Shown here one piece after another: positions 6,907-14,206 of a stretch of DNA of 49,459 bases. The number at the start of each line of letters is the position of its first letter. Position 1 is the stretch's first letter. Source of the DNA: Micrococcales bacterium UBA7469. GTDB lineage: Bacteria > Actinomycetota > Actinomycetes > Actinomycetales > Microbacteriaceae. The notes under the pieces were generated by a model. That model saw nothing but the letters and a program-made list of their open reading frames with translations, was not told the DNA's origin and searched no databases. The stretch covers positions 1-49,459 of the forward strand of contig DLPB01000021.1 of assembly GCA_002479805.1 (NCBI GenBank). The letters are read 5' to 3'. A program made the position numbers and the translations under genes.

Positions 6907-8398
6907 CGACGTGCACGTGACCTTCCTCGCGGATGGTTGCCACTCCACGCTCCAAAAGGTTTTTGCCCAAGCGCTCCGCCGCAGGCAGTTCGATTGGATA
7001 CTCGCCAGTGAAGCAGGCGGTGCAAAGTTCACGCTCCTGCTGGTTGGTAGCCGCGATCATGCCCGCTTTGGATAGGAAGCCCAAGGAGTCTGCACCGATC
7101 GACTTGCGCACCTCTTCAACCGCGAGGCCAGAGGCAATCAGCTCGGCACGAGATGCGAAGTCGATGCCGTAGAAACAGGGCCAGGTAATTGGTGGGCTGG
7201 AAATGCGAACGTGAACTTCAGCAGCCCCGGCTTCCTTGAGCATCTTCACCAGTGCCCGCTGGGTATTACCGCGCACGATCGAGTCATCGATAACCACAAG
7301 TCGCTTGCCAGCAATTACTTCGCGCAGTGGATTGAGTTTCAAGCGAATGCCGAGCTGGCGAATGGTTTGCGAAGGTTGGATAAAGGTTCTACCGACATAG
7401 GCATTTTTCACCAAGCCGTGACCGAATGGAATACCCGACGCCTCGGAGTAACCAATCGCGGCTGGGGTTCCAGATTCAGGGGTTGGCATTACCAAGTCAG
7501 CCTCAACCGGATATTCCTTGGCCAGGGTTCTACCCATCTCGACTCGAGCCTCGTAGACCACACGACCGTTGATTGCGGTGTCAGGTCTAGCCAAATAGAC
7601 ATACTCGAACACGCAGCCCGCGCGCTTCTTAGGTGCAAAGCTCGTGGAGCGAAGACCGTTCTCATCGATGGCGATTAGTTCACCGGGCTCAATCTCACGA
7701 ACAAATGAAGCGCCGACGATATCTAAAGCTGCGGACTCTGAGGCAACCACCCAACCACGCTCTAGGCGACCCAGCACCAGCGGTCTGACCCCCTGTGGAT
7801 CACGTGCAGCGTAGAGCGTGTGCTCATCCATAAAGGCCAAGCAGTAGGCACCCTTGACCAGCGGCAGAAGCTCCAGCGCGGTTGCTTCCAGCGAAGAATC
7901 TGGGTTACCGGTTAGCAGTGCGGTGAGCACTGCGGTGTCGGTGGTGTTGCCGCCGCGCAGCTCGGACTCGTGATTTGGATAGCGCTGCTCTAATAGTTCG
8001 AGAAGCTCAGAGGTGTTGGTGAGGTTTCCGTTGTGAGCCAGAGCGATGGTGCCGTAGGCAGTCTTGCCCAGGGTCGGTTGAGCATTGCGCCAGTGCGAAG
8101 CACCGGTTGTGGAATATCTGGTGTGGCCAATGGCAATGTGACCCTGAAGTGATTCCAGCGCTGCCTCATTGAATACCTGAGAGACCAGTCCCATATCTTT
8201 GTAGACCAGGATCTTCTCTCCGGTCGAGGTTGCAATACCGGCCGATTCCTGACCGCGGTGCTGCAGCGCATAGAGACCGAAGTAGGTGAGCTTGGCAACC
8301 TCTTCGCCGGGAGCCCAAACTCCAAAGACGCCGCACTGGTCTTGCGGACCCTTCTCACCCGGAAGGATGTCGTGGTTTAGAAGACCATCGCCGCGCAC
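6899..8398 (-). CDS. purF: Amidophosphoribosyltransferase
   Basis: PurF commits PRPP to purine synthesis by adding the amide of glutamine. The glutaminase nucleophile is Cys in DQCGVFGVW (Cys22 if the GTG at 8398 is the start), so a short propeptide would be removed, as in Bacillus and actinobacterial enzymes. The PRPP site is VVIDDSIVRGNT. Cysteines in GCVFEYVY, WPCFYGID and CTACFTGE match the four ligands of the 4Fe-4S cluster in the Bacillus-type enzyme. GTG 8398 is chosen because MRGDGLLNHDILPGEKGPQD matches actinobacterial starts. The region to the divergent tetR gene is only 66 nt. Confidence 0.96.
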   Translation of the reverse strand: MRGDGLLNHDILPGEKGPQDQCGVFGVWAPGEEVAKLTYFGLYALQHRGQESAGIATSTGEKILVYKDMGLVSQVFNEAALESLQGHIAIGHTRYSTTGASHWRNAQPTLGKTAYGTIALAHNGNLTNTSELLELLEQRYPNHESELRGGNTTDTAVLTALLTGNPDSSLEATALELLPLVKGAYCLAFMDEHTLYAARDPQGVRPLVLGRLERGWVVASESAALDIVGASFVREIEPGELIAIDENGLRSTSFAPKKRAGCVFEYVYLARPDTAINGRVVYEARVEMGRTLAKEYPVEADLVMPTPESGTPAAIGYSEASGIPFGHGLVKNAYVGRTFIQPSQTIRQLGIRLKLNPLREVIAGKRLVVIDDSIVRGNTQRALVKMLKEAGAAEVHVRISSPPITWPCFYGIDFASRAELIASGLAVEEVRKSIGADSLGFLSKAGMIAATNQQERELCTACFTGEYPIELPAAERLGKNLLERGVATIREEGHVHVDD

Positions 8399-8425
8399 CA
8401 GCACCCCGCTCTCAATTTGGAATAA

Positions 8426-8451
8426 GTCTAATGACTGCAGAGTTATTAGAC
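8426..8451. promoter_or_regulatory. Candidate TetR operator between purF and tetR
   Basis: GTCTAAT (8426-8432) and ATTAGAC (8445-8451) form a perfect 7-bp inverted repeat with a 12-nt spacer, centred in the divergent purF/tetR intergenic region. Size and position fit an operator for the adjacent TetR protein. Binding is inferred. Confidence 0.5.
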
Positions 8452-8464
8452 TCGGACCCAGAAG

Positions 8465-9025
8465 ATGGAGAAACAGTCGCGAATCAGAGATGAACAGCAG
8501 GAACGGCTGTTGTTGGCAGCTGCTGAACTTGTTGCGACCCTCGGCGCTGAAGCTGTCACCATGGCGAGCGTTGCACACCGATCGGGCATCTCAAGAACCG
8601 CGGTCTATCAATACTTTGATTCCAGAGATCACATTCTCGGCGAACTTGTTATCAACGACATGGCGGATTTAGCCAACCTTTTGGATCAGAAAGTGTCGGT
8701 CACGGAAGATCCGGTCGAGCAACTGAAGATATGGGTTAGGCAAACACTTGACTATCTCATCTCGCCAAGTCACAGGTTGGTCAAAGAGGTTTCGATCCAG
8801 AAACTCCCAGCCGACATCCGCGCTTTAGTTCGCGGAATGCACGGTCAGTTCATGCTCACACTCCTGAGCCCACTGGCCAAACTCAGCCCAGATGACTCGC
8901 AAGCCTTGGCTGGGTATGTTTACTCCGCAGTGGTGGCCTGCGCATCGAGAATTGAAAAGGGTGGCGACCTCGAGGACGAGGCCGCCACCCTTGAAAGGTT
9001 TGTGTTACTGGGAGTTATTGGCTAA
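8465..9025 (+). CDS. TetR/AcrR family transcriptional regulator
   Basis: The 186-residue protein has an N-terminal TetR helix-turn-helix: LLLAAAELVATLGAEAVTM followed by VAHRSGISRTAVYQYF and a DSRDHILGEL helix (about residues 15-60). The rest is a helical ligand-binding domain with no assignable ligand. It is divergent from purF. A 26-bp dyad in the shared intergenic region is a likely site for autoregulation and possibly control of purF, though TetR control of purF is not an established pattern. Its stop abuts the stop of the convergent secreted-protein gene with no gap. Confidence 0.88.
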   Translation: MEKQSRIRDEQQERLLLAAAELVATLGAEAVTMASVAHRSGISRTAVYQYFDSRDHILGELVINDMADLANLLDQKVSVTEDPVEQLKIWVRQTLDYLISPSHRLVKEVSIQKLPADIRALVRGMHGQFMLTLLSPLAKLSPDDSQALAGYVYSAVVACASRIEKGGDLEDEAATLERFVLLGVIG

Positions 9026-9697
9026 CTAACGAGTAGCTAGCTTTACTCCGCCTACATAAGCTTCGACTGCAACTTTTTTAGAGCCCGTCTTCAAGGCCAC
9101 TAGTTGATTGTCAGAAGTGATGACTCGGGTAACCCAACGGCCGCCAATCTTTACCGATAGGGTTTGGCCGGTTGCTCCAAACACTCGAACCATGATGCGG
9201 TCATTTGCAAACCCAAGGAGCGCATTAGCCTTCGGCTTGGCGCCAGTGAAACTAATCGGAACAAAACGCTTCAAGCTCTCGTCCGCCGCATTTAGGTGAT
9301 CAGCTCTGACGTATAGCCCGCACTGGTTCACCTTCTCTGCGCAGCGGACCTGAACGCCAGCAGAGTTTGTGAACGAGCTTGGGATTGCAAATGTTTGCAC
9401 ACTAGTTGCTGGGACAACCGTTGCGCCCATCCTTGCTGAGGTGGTCGCCGTGCTGAGCCACTTAGCGGCACCGCGAGCCGAGTCACAGCTGTCGCCTGGC
9501 TTACTGGTGTTCTCGCACACCTGGAAATAAATTCCTTTACCATCAGGAATGTTGTTGACAGTAACCGAAATCACTCCCGCTGCTGGGTCAAGGTTTTTGG
9601 TGTTAGCTACCGAAACCGAAAAGTCGGCTGCGTGTGCGGTAGTTGCTGTCGCTGCCAGAGCTGCGATTGCAAGTGCAGTGATTAGCCTGCGTGACAT
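9026..9697 (-). CDS. Secreted RADH-motif protein with C-terminal surface module
   Basis: The 223-residue product has a clear signal peptide cut near TTAHAA (residue 24). Domain 1 (about 25-153) is predicted beta-rich, with GIYFQVCEN...KPG...C and C-x4-C-GLYVRADH; these cysteines could form two disulfides. The same motif pair occurs in the next gene upstream, so the two are paralogues. Residues about 160-223 form a second module that resembles the last 60 residues of the giant protein at 20490-29996 (pattern G-x2-L/I-S-x-K-V/I-G-x2-W). The family is not one I can name. Its place beside a haemin-type importer suggests haem or iron capture at the surface, with the RADH histidine as a possible ligand; this is inference. 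Confidence 0.75.
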   Translation of the reverse strand: MSRRLITALAIAALAATATTAHAADFSVSVANTKNLDPAAGVISVTVNNIPDGKGIYFQVCENTSKPGDSCDSARGAAKWLSTATTSARMGATVVPATSVQTFAIPSSFTNSAGVQVRCAEKVNQCGLYVRADHLNAADESLKRFVPISFTGAKPKANALLGFANDRIMVRVFGATGQTLSVKIGGRWVTRVITSDNQLVALKTGSKKVAVEAYVGGVKLATR

Positions 9698-9707
9698 GGT
9701 TCTCCTT

Positions 9708-10202
9708 CTATTTTGTAAAACTCACTGGAATGACCACATCCGCTTTGCGATAAGCCGAACGGGTGTGGTCCGCGCGAGTGAGAATCGCGCACTTCTTTAG
9801 CGCACAGTCGACTTTGCCGATAAACCGAGACACTCTCAGATTCACAATGAAGCCGCCTCGACTGGAAAAGGGCTTTGTTAGCCCGACGGCGTATTCCGGA
9901 GGATTGCTGGAAATCCAAAAGGAACTTGGAGATTCCCCGCTCAAATCCATCCCACCGGCGCAGTTGGTTGGGAGCGAGCCAGGCTTGGGCATTTCACAGA
10001 AAGCGAGGTAGATGCCAACCTTTTTGTTGTAGGCGGTGCCGGAAATTTTGACAGTTTGCGAGTCCATAAGACGAGTCGTTTGACTGGCAGTTAGCCGCTG
10101 ATTTTCCGGGCCCACGACGGTCCTTTTACTCGCTATTGCCTGGTTTGGAATCGCCAGCAGACTGAAGGCCAAGACAAGGCCAAGAACGATTCGGGATCTC
10201 AT
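9708..10202 (-). CDS. Secreted RADH-motif protein, short paralogue
   Basis: This 164-residue protein has a signal peptide (MRSRIVLGLVLAFSLLAIPNQAIAS, cut near residue 24). The mature part keeps the pattern of its neighbour: GIYLAFCEMPKPG...C, then C-x4-C-AILTRADH, and it ends at VVIPVSFTK, where the neighbour continues into a C-terminal module. Four cysteines are placed as in the paralogue. It lies 10 nt before the next gene in the same direction, so both are probably one operon, and diverges from the haemin ABC genes across an 83-nt region with a strong dyad. Function is unknown; haemophore-like binding is a hypothesis by analogy with the corynebacterial hta/hmu layout, not by sequence match. 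Confidence 0.72.
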   Translation of the reverse strand: MRSRIVLGLVLAFSLLAIPNQAIASKRTVVGPENQRLTASQTTRLMDSQTVKISGTAYNKKVGIYLAFCEMPKPGSLPTNCAGGMDLSGESPSSFWISSNPPEYAVGLTKPFSSRGGFIVNLRVSRFIGKVDCALKKCAILTRADHTRSAYRKADVVIPVSFTK

Positions 10203-10231
10203 GTCGGCAACTGTAAGTGGTGCTCAGACGC

Positions 10232-10258
10232 CAAGCCCTGACAACCTGTCAGGGCTTG
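10232..10258. promoter_or_regulatory. 27-bp perfect dyad in the divergent haemin-transport promoter region
   Basis: CAAGCCCTGACA (10232-10243) and its exact reverse complement (10247-10258) are separated by ACC. The 12-bp arms lie between the divergent starts at 10202 and 10286. No T-run follows on either side, so an operator is more likely than a terminator. It resembles neither a Fur nor a classical DtxR box. Confidence 0.65.
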
Positions 10259-10285
10259 AACGGGGCAGTCTTGGATACTAACAAG

Positions 10286-11158
10286 ATGAAATCCGTGTCC
10301 CTCTTGCTCTTCTGTGTACTTCTTTTAGGTGGATGCACCTCAGTTGATAAGGAGTCAGCGGCTGGTTGTGAGGAATTGAAAATCAGCCTTCCCGCAACAG
10401 AGCTCAACCTTCGCGTGGCATCGCTATCGACAGGCACTGGTTCGGTGATTGCAGCGCTCGGTGCTAGCGAAAGTCTGGTTGGGAGCGACCTTGGAAGTAA
10501 CACCGGAGCAGAAGTGCTTAACCCAATGCACAGCGTAAATATTGAGCGCCTGCTGGAACTTAGGCCGGATGTGGTTTTCGTCGACTCGACGGAAGCCGAT
10601 GACGCCGCTTTGGCTGCGATAGACGCAGTAGGTGCAAGGCGCGTGACCCTTGACCCGGTAAATACTTTGGAAGGCGCGTTTCGGCGGATAGAAATCGTAG
10701 CCTCAGAGCTGGGAGTTGCCGAGCGCGCTGGGGGGCTGAAGACCTTGATTAGCAATGAATTGGATGACTTGGACACTGCTAAATTGGCAGGTAAGCGGGT
10801 CGCTTTTCTCTACCTGCGGGGTAGCGCAGGGATATACCTACTGGCTGGAGATGGGTCAGGGGCGGATGAGATTATCGAGGCGTTGGGGGCTGTAGATGTC
10901 GGCTCATCGCAAAAAATCAAGGGCTTTGCCCCCATCACATCGGAGAAGCTATTGGAGGCCGATCCCGAATACCTGATGGTGATGCAGAAGGGACTTGAAT
11001 CAGTCGGTGGAATCGACGGCCTGCTCAGAATGCCTGGAGTGAGCGGCACATCCGCTGCGCAGCAGCGCGCTGTTTTGGTTGGCGCCGATGATGAACTCTT
11101 AAGTTTCGGACCGCAAACGCCTGGGGTGTTAGCCTGCCTGATTTCCCAGGTGCAATGA
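10286..11158 (+). CDS. hmuT: Haemin ABC importer, substrate-binding lipoprotein (HmuT-like)
   Basis: ATG 10286 gives a 290-residue lipoprotein with lipobox LLGGC (Cys17). The body is a TroA/BtuF-type binding fold: LRVASLSTGTGSVIAALGA, ERLLELRPDVVFVD, and a C-terminal block GLESVGGIDGLLRMPGV...LLSFGPQTPG that closely follows HmuT haemin-binding proteins. It should capture haemin (or a corrinoid or siderophore) outside the membrane and pass it to the permease, which starts inside its stop codon (ATGA). A longer reading from 10217 would cross the 27-bp dyad and bury the lipoprotein signal, so it is not used. The substrate is assigned by family resemblance only. Confidence 0.85.
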   Translation: MKSVSLLLFCVLLLGGCTSVDKESAAGCEELKISLPATELNLRVASLSTGTGSVIAALGASESLVGSDLGSNTGAEVLNPMHSVNIERLLELRPDVVFVDSTEADDAALAAIDAVGARRVTLDPVNTLEGAFRRIEIVASELGVAERAGGLKTLISNELDDLDTAKLAGKRVAFLYLRGSAGIYLLAGDGSGADEIIEALGAVDVGSSQKIKGFAPITSEKLLEADPEYLMVMQKGLESVGGIDGLLRMPGVSGTSAAQQRAVLVGADDELLSFGPQTPGVLACLISQVQ

Positions 11159-12132
11159 TGCGGATCCTTAGATTTTTCGCCATTGGAAGTACCCTGTTGG
11201 TCTTCATGGGTTTATCCCTAGGTATCGGTCCCACCGGATTCGATCTAGGCGATGAAGCCAGTAGATTTGCGATCCTTAATGTCAGGTTGCCTAGGGTTCT
11301 AACAGGTGTCGCCGTGGCATTCTGCTCCGCTTTCGCAACTGTGTTTTTTCGTCTAGCTCTAAGGAGTGAACTCGCCGACCCAGCGCTCTTCGGAATAACT
11401 GGATTTGCGGCGTTGGGCTCGATTGTCGCGATCGTTCTGGGCTTCGACTTTGGAAGCCCATGGAGCTTTGGGCTGGCGGTATTGGCCACCCTCCTCGCAC
11501 TGCTCCCGATTGCCGCCATTGACAAGCACTTCTCAAAGGTGAGTTTTCGGAGCTCAAATTTACAGAATTCCGCCTTACCGCTCATCGGTATCACCTTCGG
11601 CATGTTCTCAACCGCCCTCGTAGGGCTGTTAGCATCGGCGACTCCCGATCCGCGACTGCGATCACTCACGCTGTGGGCATATGGGTCGCTGTCCCTGGTA
11701 ACCCTGGAGGATAGCGTCTTAATTACAGCGATAGCCGGTGTCGCTGTTCTCGGGTCTTTGATAGCCGCTAACTTTGTGGCAAAGATTTCCCTTGGAAGGC
11801 TTTGGTTGCTGGGTCAGGGATTGTCCCACAACCATCGGCTCGTGGTCAGCCTGTCGCTGGTGGGCCTGCTAAGTGCAACAGTCTCTTTCGCTACCGGATC
11901 AATTGCCTTTATCGGACTTGTTGGGGCAATTTTGGGTTCGGGTGTTTTCGGCCCGTCCATTAGAGAGAGGCTCGTTGGAGCAGGCCTGGTAGCCGCAATC
12001 CTGGTGCTGGCGGCTGACTTAGCAGCTCGAAATGTCGCCCCGCCGTTTGAGCTTCCGCTCGGAGTCTTCACGGCACTGATTGGCGCTCCTGTGGTTGTGA
12101 TGAGACTCTTCCGGAGCAGAAGAAATGCTTGA
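11155..12132 (+). CDS. hmuU: Haemin/iron ABC importer, FecCD-family permease (HmuU-like)
   Basis: The 325-residue membrane protein matches the FecCD/BtuC family: RLPRVLTGVAVAF near residue 45, then RLALRSELADPALFGITGFAALGS, which carries the family R-N-P-L-A-D-P-like loop, and a late GSIAFIGLVGAILG before the region that contacts the ATPase. It can be read as nine or ten membrane segments. It overlaps hmuT by 4 nt and the ATPase by 8 nt, so the three genes form one coupled operon. Confidence 0.9.
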   Translation: MMRILRFFAIGSTLLVFMGLSLGIGPTGFDLGDEASRFAILNVRLPRVLTGVAVAFCSAFATVFFRLALRSELADPALFGITGFAALGSIVAIVLGFDFGSPWSFGLAVLATLLALLPIAAIDKHFSKVSFRSSNLQNSALPLIGITFGMFSTALVGLLASATPDPRLRSLTLWAYGSLSLVTLEDSVLITAIAGVAVLGSLIAANFVAKISLGRLWLLGQGLSHNHRLVVSLSLVGLLSATVSFATGSIAFIGLVGAILGSGVFGPSIRERLVGAGLVAAILVLAADLAARNVAPPFELPLGVFTALIGAPVVVMRLFRSRRNA

Positions 12133-12613
12133 ACGTGCGCTAAATCTAATTGACCACAATCGGCTGCTGGAGATCAGAGGCCCGAATGGTTCGGGGAAAT
12201 CGACCCTCATTGAACAAATAGCGCTCAGACTTCACAATCGTGGCCAGCGGTTTGGCATTTATTCTCAACATGAGGGGGTTGACGAATCGCTTTCCTTACT
12301 GCAGCTCGCCATGTTACTTAGAGGCGACCCTCTGGCAATAGCTAGGCAACTAGGCGTTGACGATGAACTAGCTAAAGTCCCAATGTCTCGGTTGAGTTCT
12401 GGTGAGCGAGCCAAGGCGCTACTCTCACTCGCGATTGGTTGCGGGGATTGGGTCTTGCTGGATGAGCCGTTTAGCCACCTGGATCAAAGTTCGAAAAGAT
12501 CACTTGCGGAGATCGTCCAGTCATCTTCGAAGAAGTTCGCCATCGCAAATCACGAACCCGGGCTAATCAAATTCGAGGCCGAGTTGGTGCTTGAGCGAAT
12601 CTTGGACTTCTAA
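12125..12613 (+). CDS. hmuV: Short ABC transporter ATP-binding protein of the haemin importer
   Basis: All core ABC ATPase motifs are present in 162 residues: Walker A GPNGSGKST (19-27), Q-loop in IYSQHE, signature LSSGERAK, Walker B WVLLDEPF, D-loop SHLD and the switch histidine in IANHE. HmuV/BtuD proteins are usually about 250 residues; here only 18 residues precede Walker A and the helical and C-terminal parts are pared down. A GGAG about 10 nt before ATG 12125 supports the start, so the gene looks naturally compact. It should power import through the upstream permease. Confidence 0.87.
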   Translation: MLERALNLIDHNRLLEIRGPNGSGKSTLIEQIALRLHNRGQRFGIYSQHEGVDESLSLLQLAMLLRGDPLAIARQLGVDDELAKVPMSRLSSGERAKALLSLAIGCGDWVLLDEPFSHLDQSSKRSLAEIVQSSSKKFAIANHEPGLIKFEAELVLERILDF

Positions 12614-12652
12614 GGGCAGTCCATTCTTTCCTTCAGTCAGCTGAGTACCGAA

Positions 12653-12949
12653 TCAGCTGTCGGCTCTTTCGGCCAAGGCGCGCTTGGTCATTCTTGCCGA
12701 AACCAGATCAATTGCAATCGCAAAAGCTAAACCGAGACCGAACCCGAGCGACCCAAAGGAGAGAATCAACAGACCCAAGATGTTTTCACTGGAGCGTTGG
12801 TCGATGGGGATAAAAAGATAAATCACAAAGGCTGCGATAGCGCCGAATACGGCACCGGTGATAGCCCAGGTTGCGATTTTTGGTGCTCGGCGAATCTCTA
12901 CCTCTTCGGGCAGGTTCTGCTTGGGCTTGGTCACAAGAGTATTAAACAA
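12653..12949 (-). CDS. Small membrane protein, unknown function
   Basis: A 98-residue product with two hydrophobic segments (about residues 28-47 and 58-85) and a positively charged C-terminal tail. I do not recognise the family. The frame starts with TTG at 12949; a GTG at 12934 is an alternative and neither has a clear ribosome site. It is convergent with the haemin ATPase gene, 39 nt away. Confidence 0.55.
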   Translation of the reverse strand: MFNTLVTKPKQNLPEEVEIRRAPKIATWAITGAVFGAIAAFVIYLFIPIDQRSSENILGLLILSFGSLGFGLGLAFAIAIDLVSARMTKRALAERADS

Positions 12950-12999
12950 GATATTGGCTTGCCATCGGGGTTATTTACCGAATTGGTGGCACTCAATTA

Positions 13000-13329
13000 T
13001 CAAAATACCGAGGCGATCTCGCCGGCCCTTGAGCCCGAAAGCATCAAGCCCGCACCGGCTGGAACCTCGGACAGGGTTATCCGCCTGAGCGCTAGATCGA
13101 TAAATAGTTCTGGGGTGATCTCAACCACGTTTGGTGGAGTGCCGCGGCGATGGTCCATACCTGCGATGCACTGCACCGCTCCGTAGGGCGGGACTCGCAA
13201 TTCAACGGTTCCCCCGGGATGACGAATCTCGATCTGCTGCAGCAGATAGCGAACTGCGGTTGGGAGTTGATCTGGCAGGTTTGCCAAGGCGGCTTCGCCT
13301 TCTTGCGCAGAGATTCGCTTTTTGCCCAC
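13000..13329 (-). CDS. Sterol-carrier-family (SCP_3-like) protein
   Basis: The 109-residue protein carries the actinobacterial SCP_3 pattern: AVRYLLQQIEIRHPG, VELRVPPYGAVQ, then HRRGTPPNVVEI, a helix FIDLALRR and the ending SGSRAGEIASVF. Related proteins are small cytoplasmic proteins with a sterol-carrier fold and uncertain ligand. The GTG start at 13329 has GATAAT five bases upstream, which suggests a leaderless transcript. It is divergent from the carotenoid genes. Confidence 0.8.
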   Translation of the reverse strand: MGKKRISAQEGEAALANLPDQLPTAVRYLLQQIEIRHPGGTVELRVPPYGAVQCIAGMDHRRGTPPNVVEITPELFIDLALRRITLSEVPAGAGLMLSGSRAGEIASVF

Positions 13330-13366
13330 AGCTAATTATCTACTGCCTTGGGCGTAGGCTGGTGGG

Positions 13367-14206
13367 GTGCTCAGACGCCTAGTAGTTATCTCCCGCCCAG
13401 TGCTATGGGTCAACACCATCGGCACCACCGTGATGGGTATGTGGCTTGCCGGTTACCTGTGGGATTGGCGAGTGTTGCCGATTCTGATTTGGGTAACTTT
13501 GCCCTTCAACCTATTGATCTACGGCATCAACGACATCTTTGATCAGGAAACTGACAACATCAACGCTCGCAAGGGTGGCTATGAGGGTGCTCACATCTCA
13601 CCGAGTGAAGTAAAGCCAATCTGGTGGGGCGTGATTCTCACCAACGTGCCCTTCCTGGCCTACTTCGCAATCACCTTGCCATGGCAGGCAACCGCTTGGA
13701 TGTTGGCCTACAGCCTGTTCTTCACGTTCTACTCGGCTCCACCGCTTAGATTCAAGGCCCGCCCTTACCTAGACAGCTTCTCCAACACCGACTACGCGTT
13801 TCCGCTGGCGTTCGTGCCGCTAGCGCTTGGGCACGAGCCACTATGGCTTGCGGTCTTTGGCTTGATGGCATGGTCAATCGCCAAGCACGCCTACGATGCT
13901 ATTCAGGACATTCCGCAAGATTCCGATACTGGAATACAAACCACTGCAGTTCACCTCGGCGTGAAGAAGACTTTGGTTTGGTCGGGATTCTGGTGGGCGG
14001 TTTCTACCGTGTTGTTCGCACTGGTAAACATCCCGGTTGCCATTGTGAACCTGCTGATTGCCGGTTATTTGGTGCTTACGGTTTGGCGCACGCCGACCCC
14101 GAAGCGAGCGCACGATGTCTATAAATACTCAATCGCCTTCCCTTATGCGGCCGGTGCAGTTGCTGGTGTGCAGCTGGTAACTGCGATCGTTCTCGGCTGG
14201 TACTAG
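13367..14206 (+). CDS. crtEb: UbiA-family prenyltransferase, probable lycopene elongase
   Basis: A 279-residue membrane protein of the UbiA superfamily. The first Asp-rich site is NDIFDQETD (residues 55-63) and the second is DIPQDSDTG (181-189); both bind the Mg-diphosphate of the prenyl donor. Next to crtI and the heterodimeric cyclase genes this fits CrtEb/LbtBC-type lycopene elongases, which add C5 units to lycopene on the way to C50 carotenoids. Chlorophyll-synthase-like or other UbiA roles cannot be excluded from sequence alone. Start is GTG 13367, and its stop overlaps the crtI GTG by one base. Confidence 0.83.
   Translation: MLRRLVVISRPVLWVNTIGTTVMGMWLAGYLWDWRVLPILIWVTLPFNLLIYGINDIFDQETDNINARKGGYEGAHISPSEVKPIWWGVILTNVPFLAYFAITLPWQATAWMLAYSLFFTFYSAPPLRFKARPYLDSFSNTDYAFPLAFVPLALGHEPLWLAVFGLMAWSIAKHAYDAIQDIPQDSDTGIQTTAVHLGVKKTLVWSGFWWAVSTVLFALVNIPVAIVNLLIAGYLVLTVWRTPTPKRAHDVYKYSIAFPYAAGAVAGVQLVTAIVLGWY

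Noticed and set aside
6234..8358. Overlapping frames opposite and within purM and purF
   Set aside because: Both enzymes are complete with conserved motifs over the whole span; the other frames are by-products.
10217..10285. Longer N-terminus for the haemin-binding lipoprotein
   Set aside because: It would translate the 27-bp dyad and put 23 residues before a perfect lipoprotein signal.
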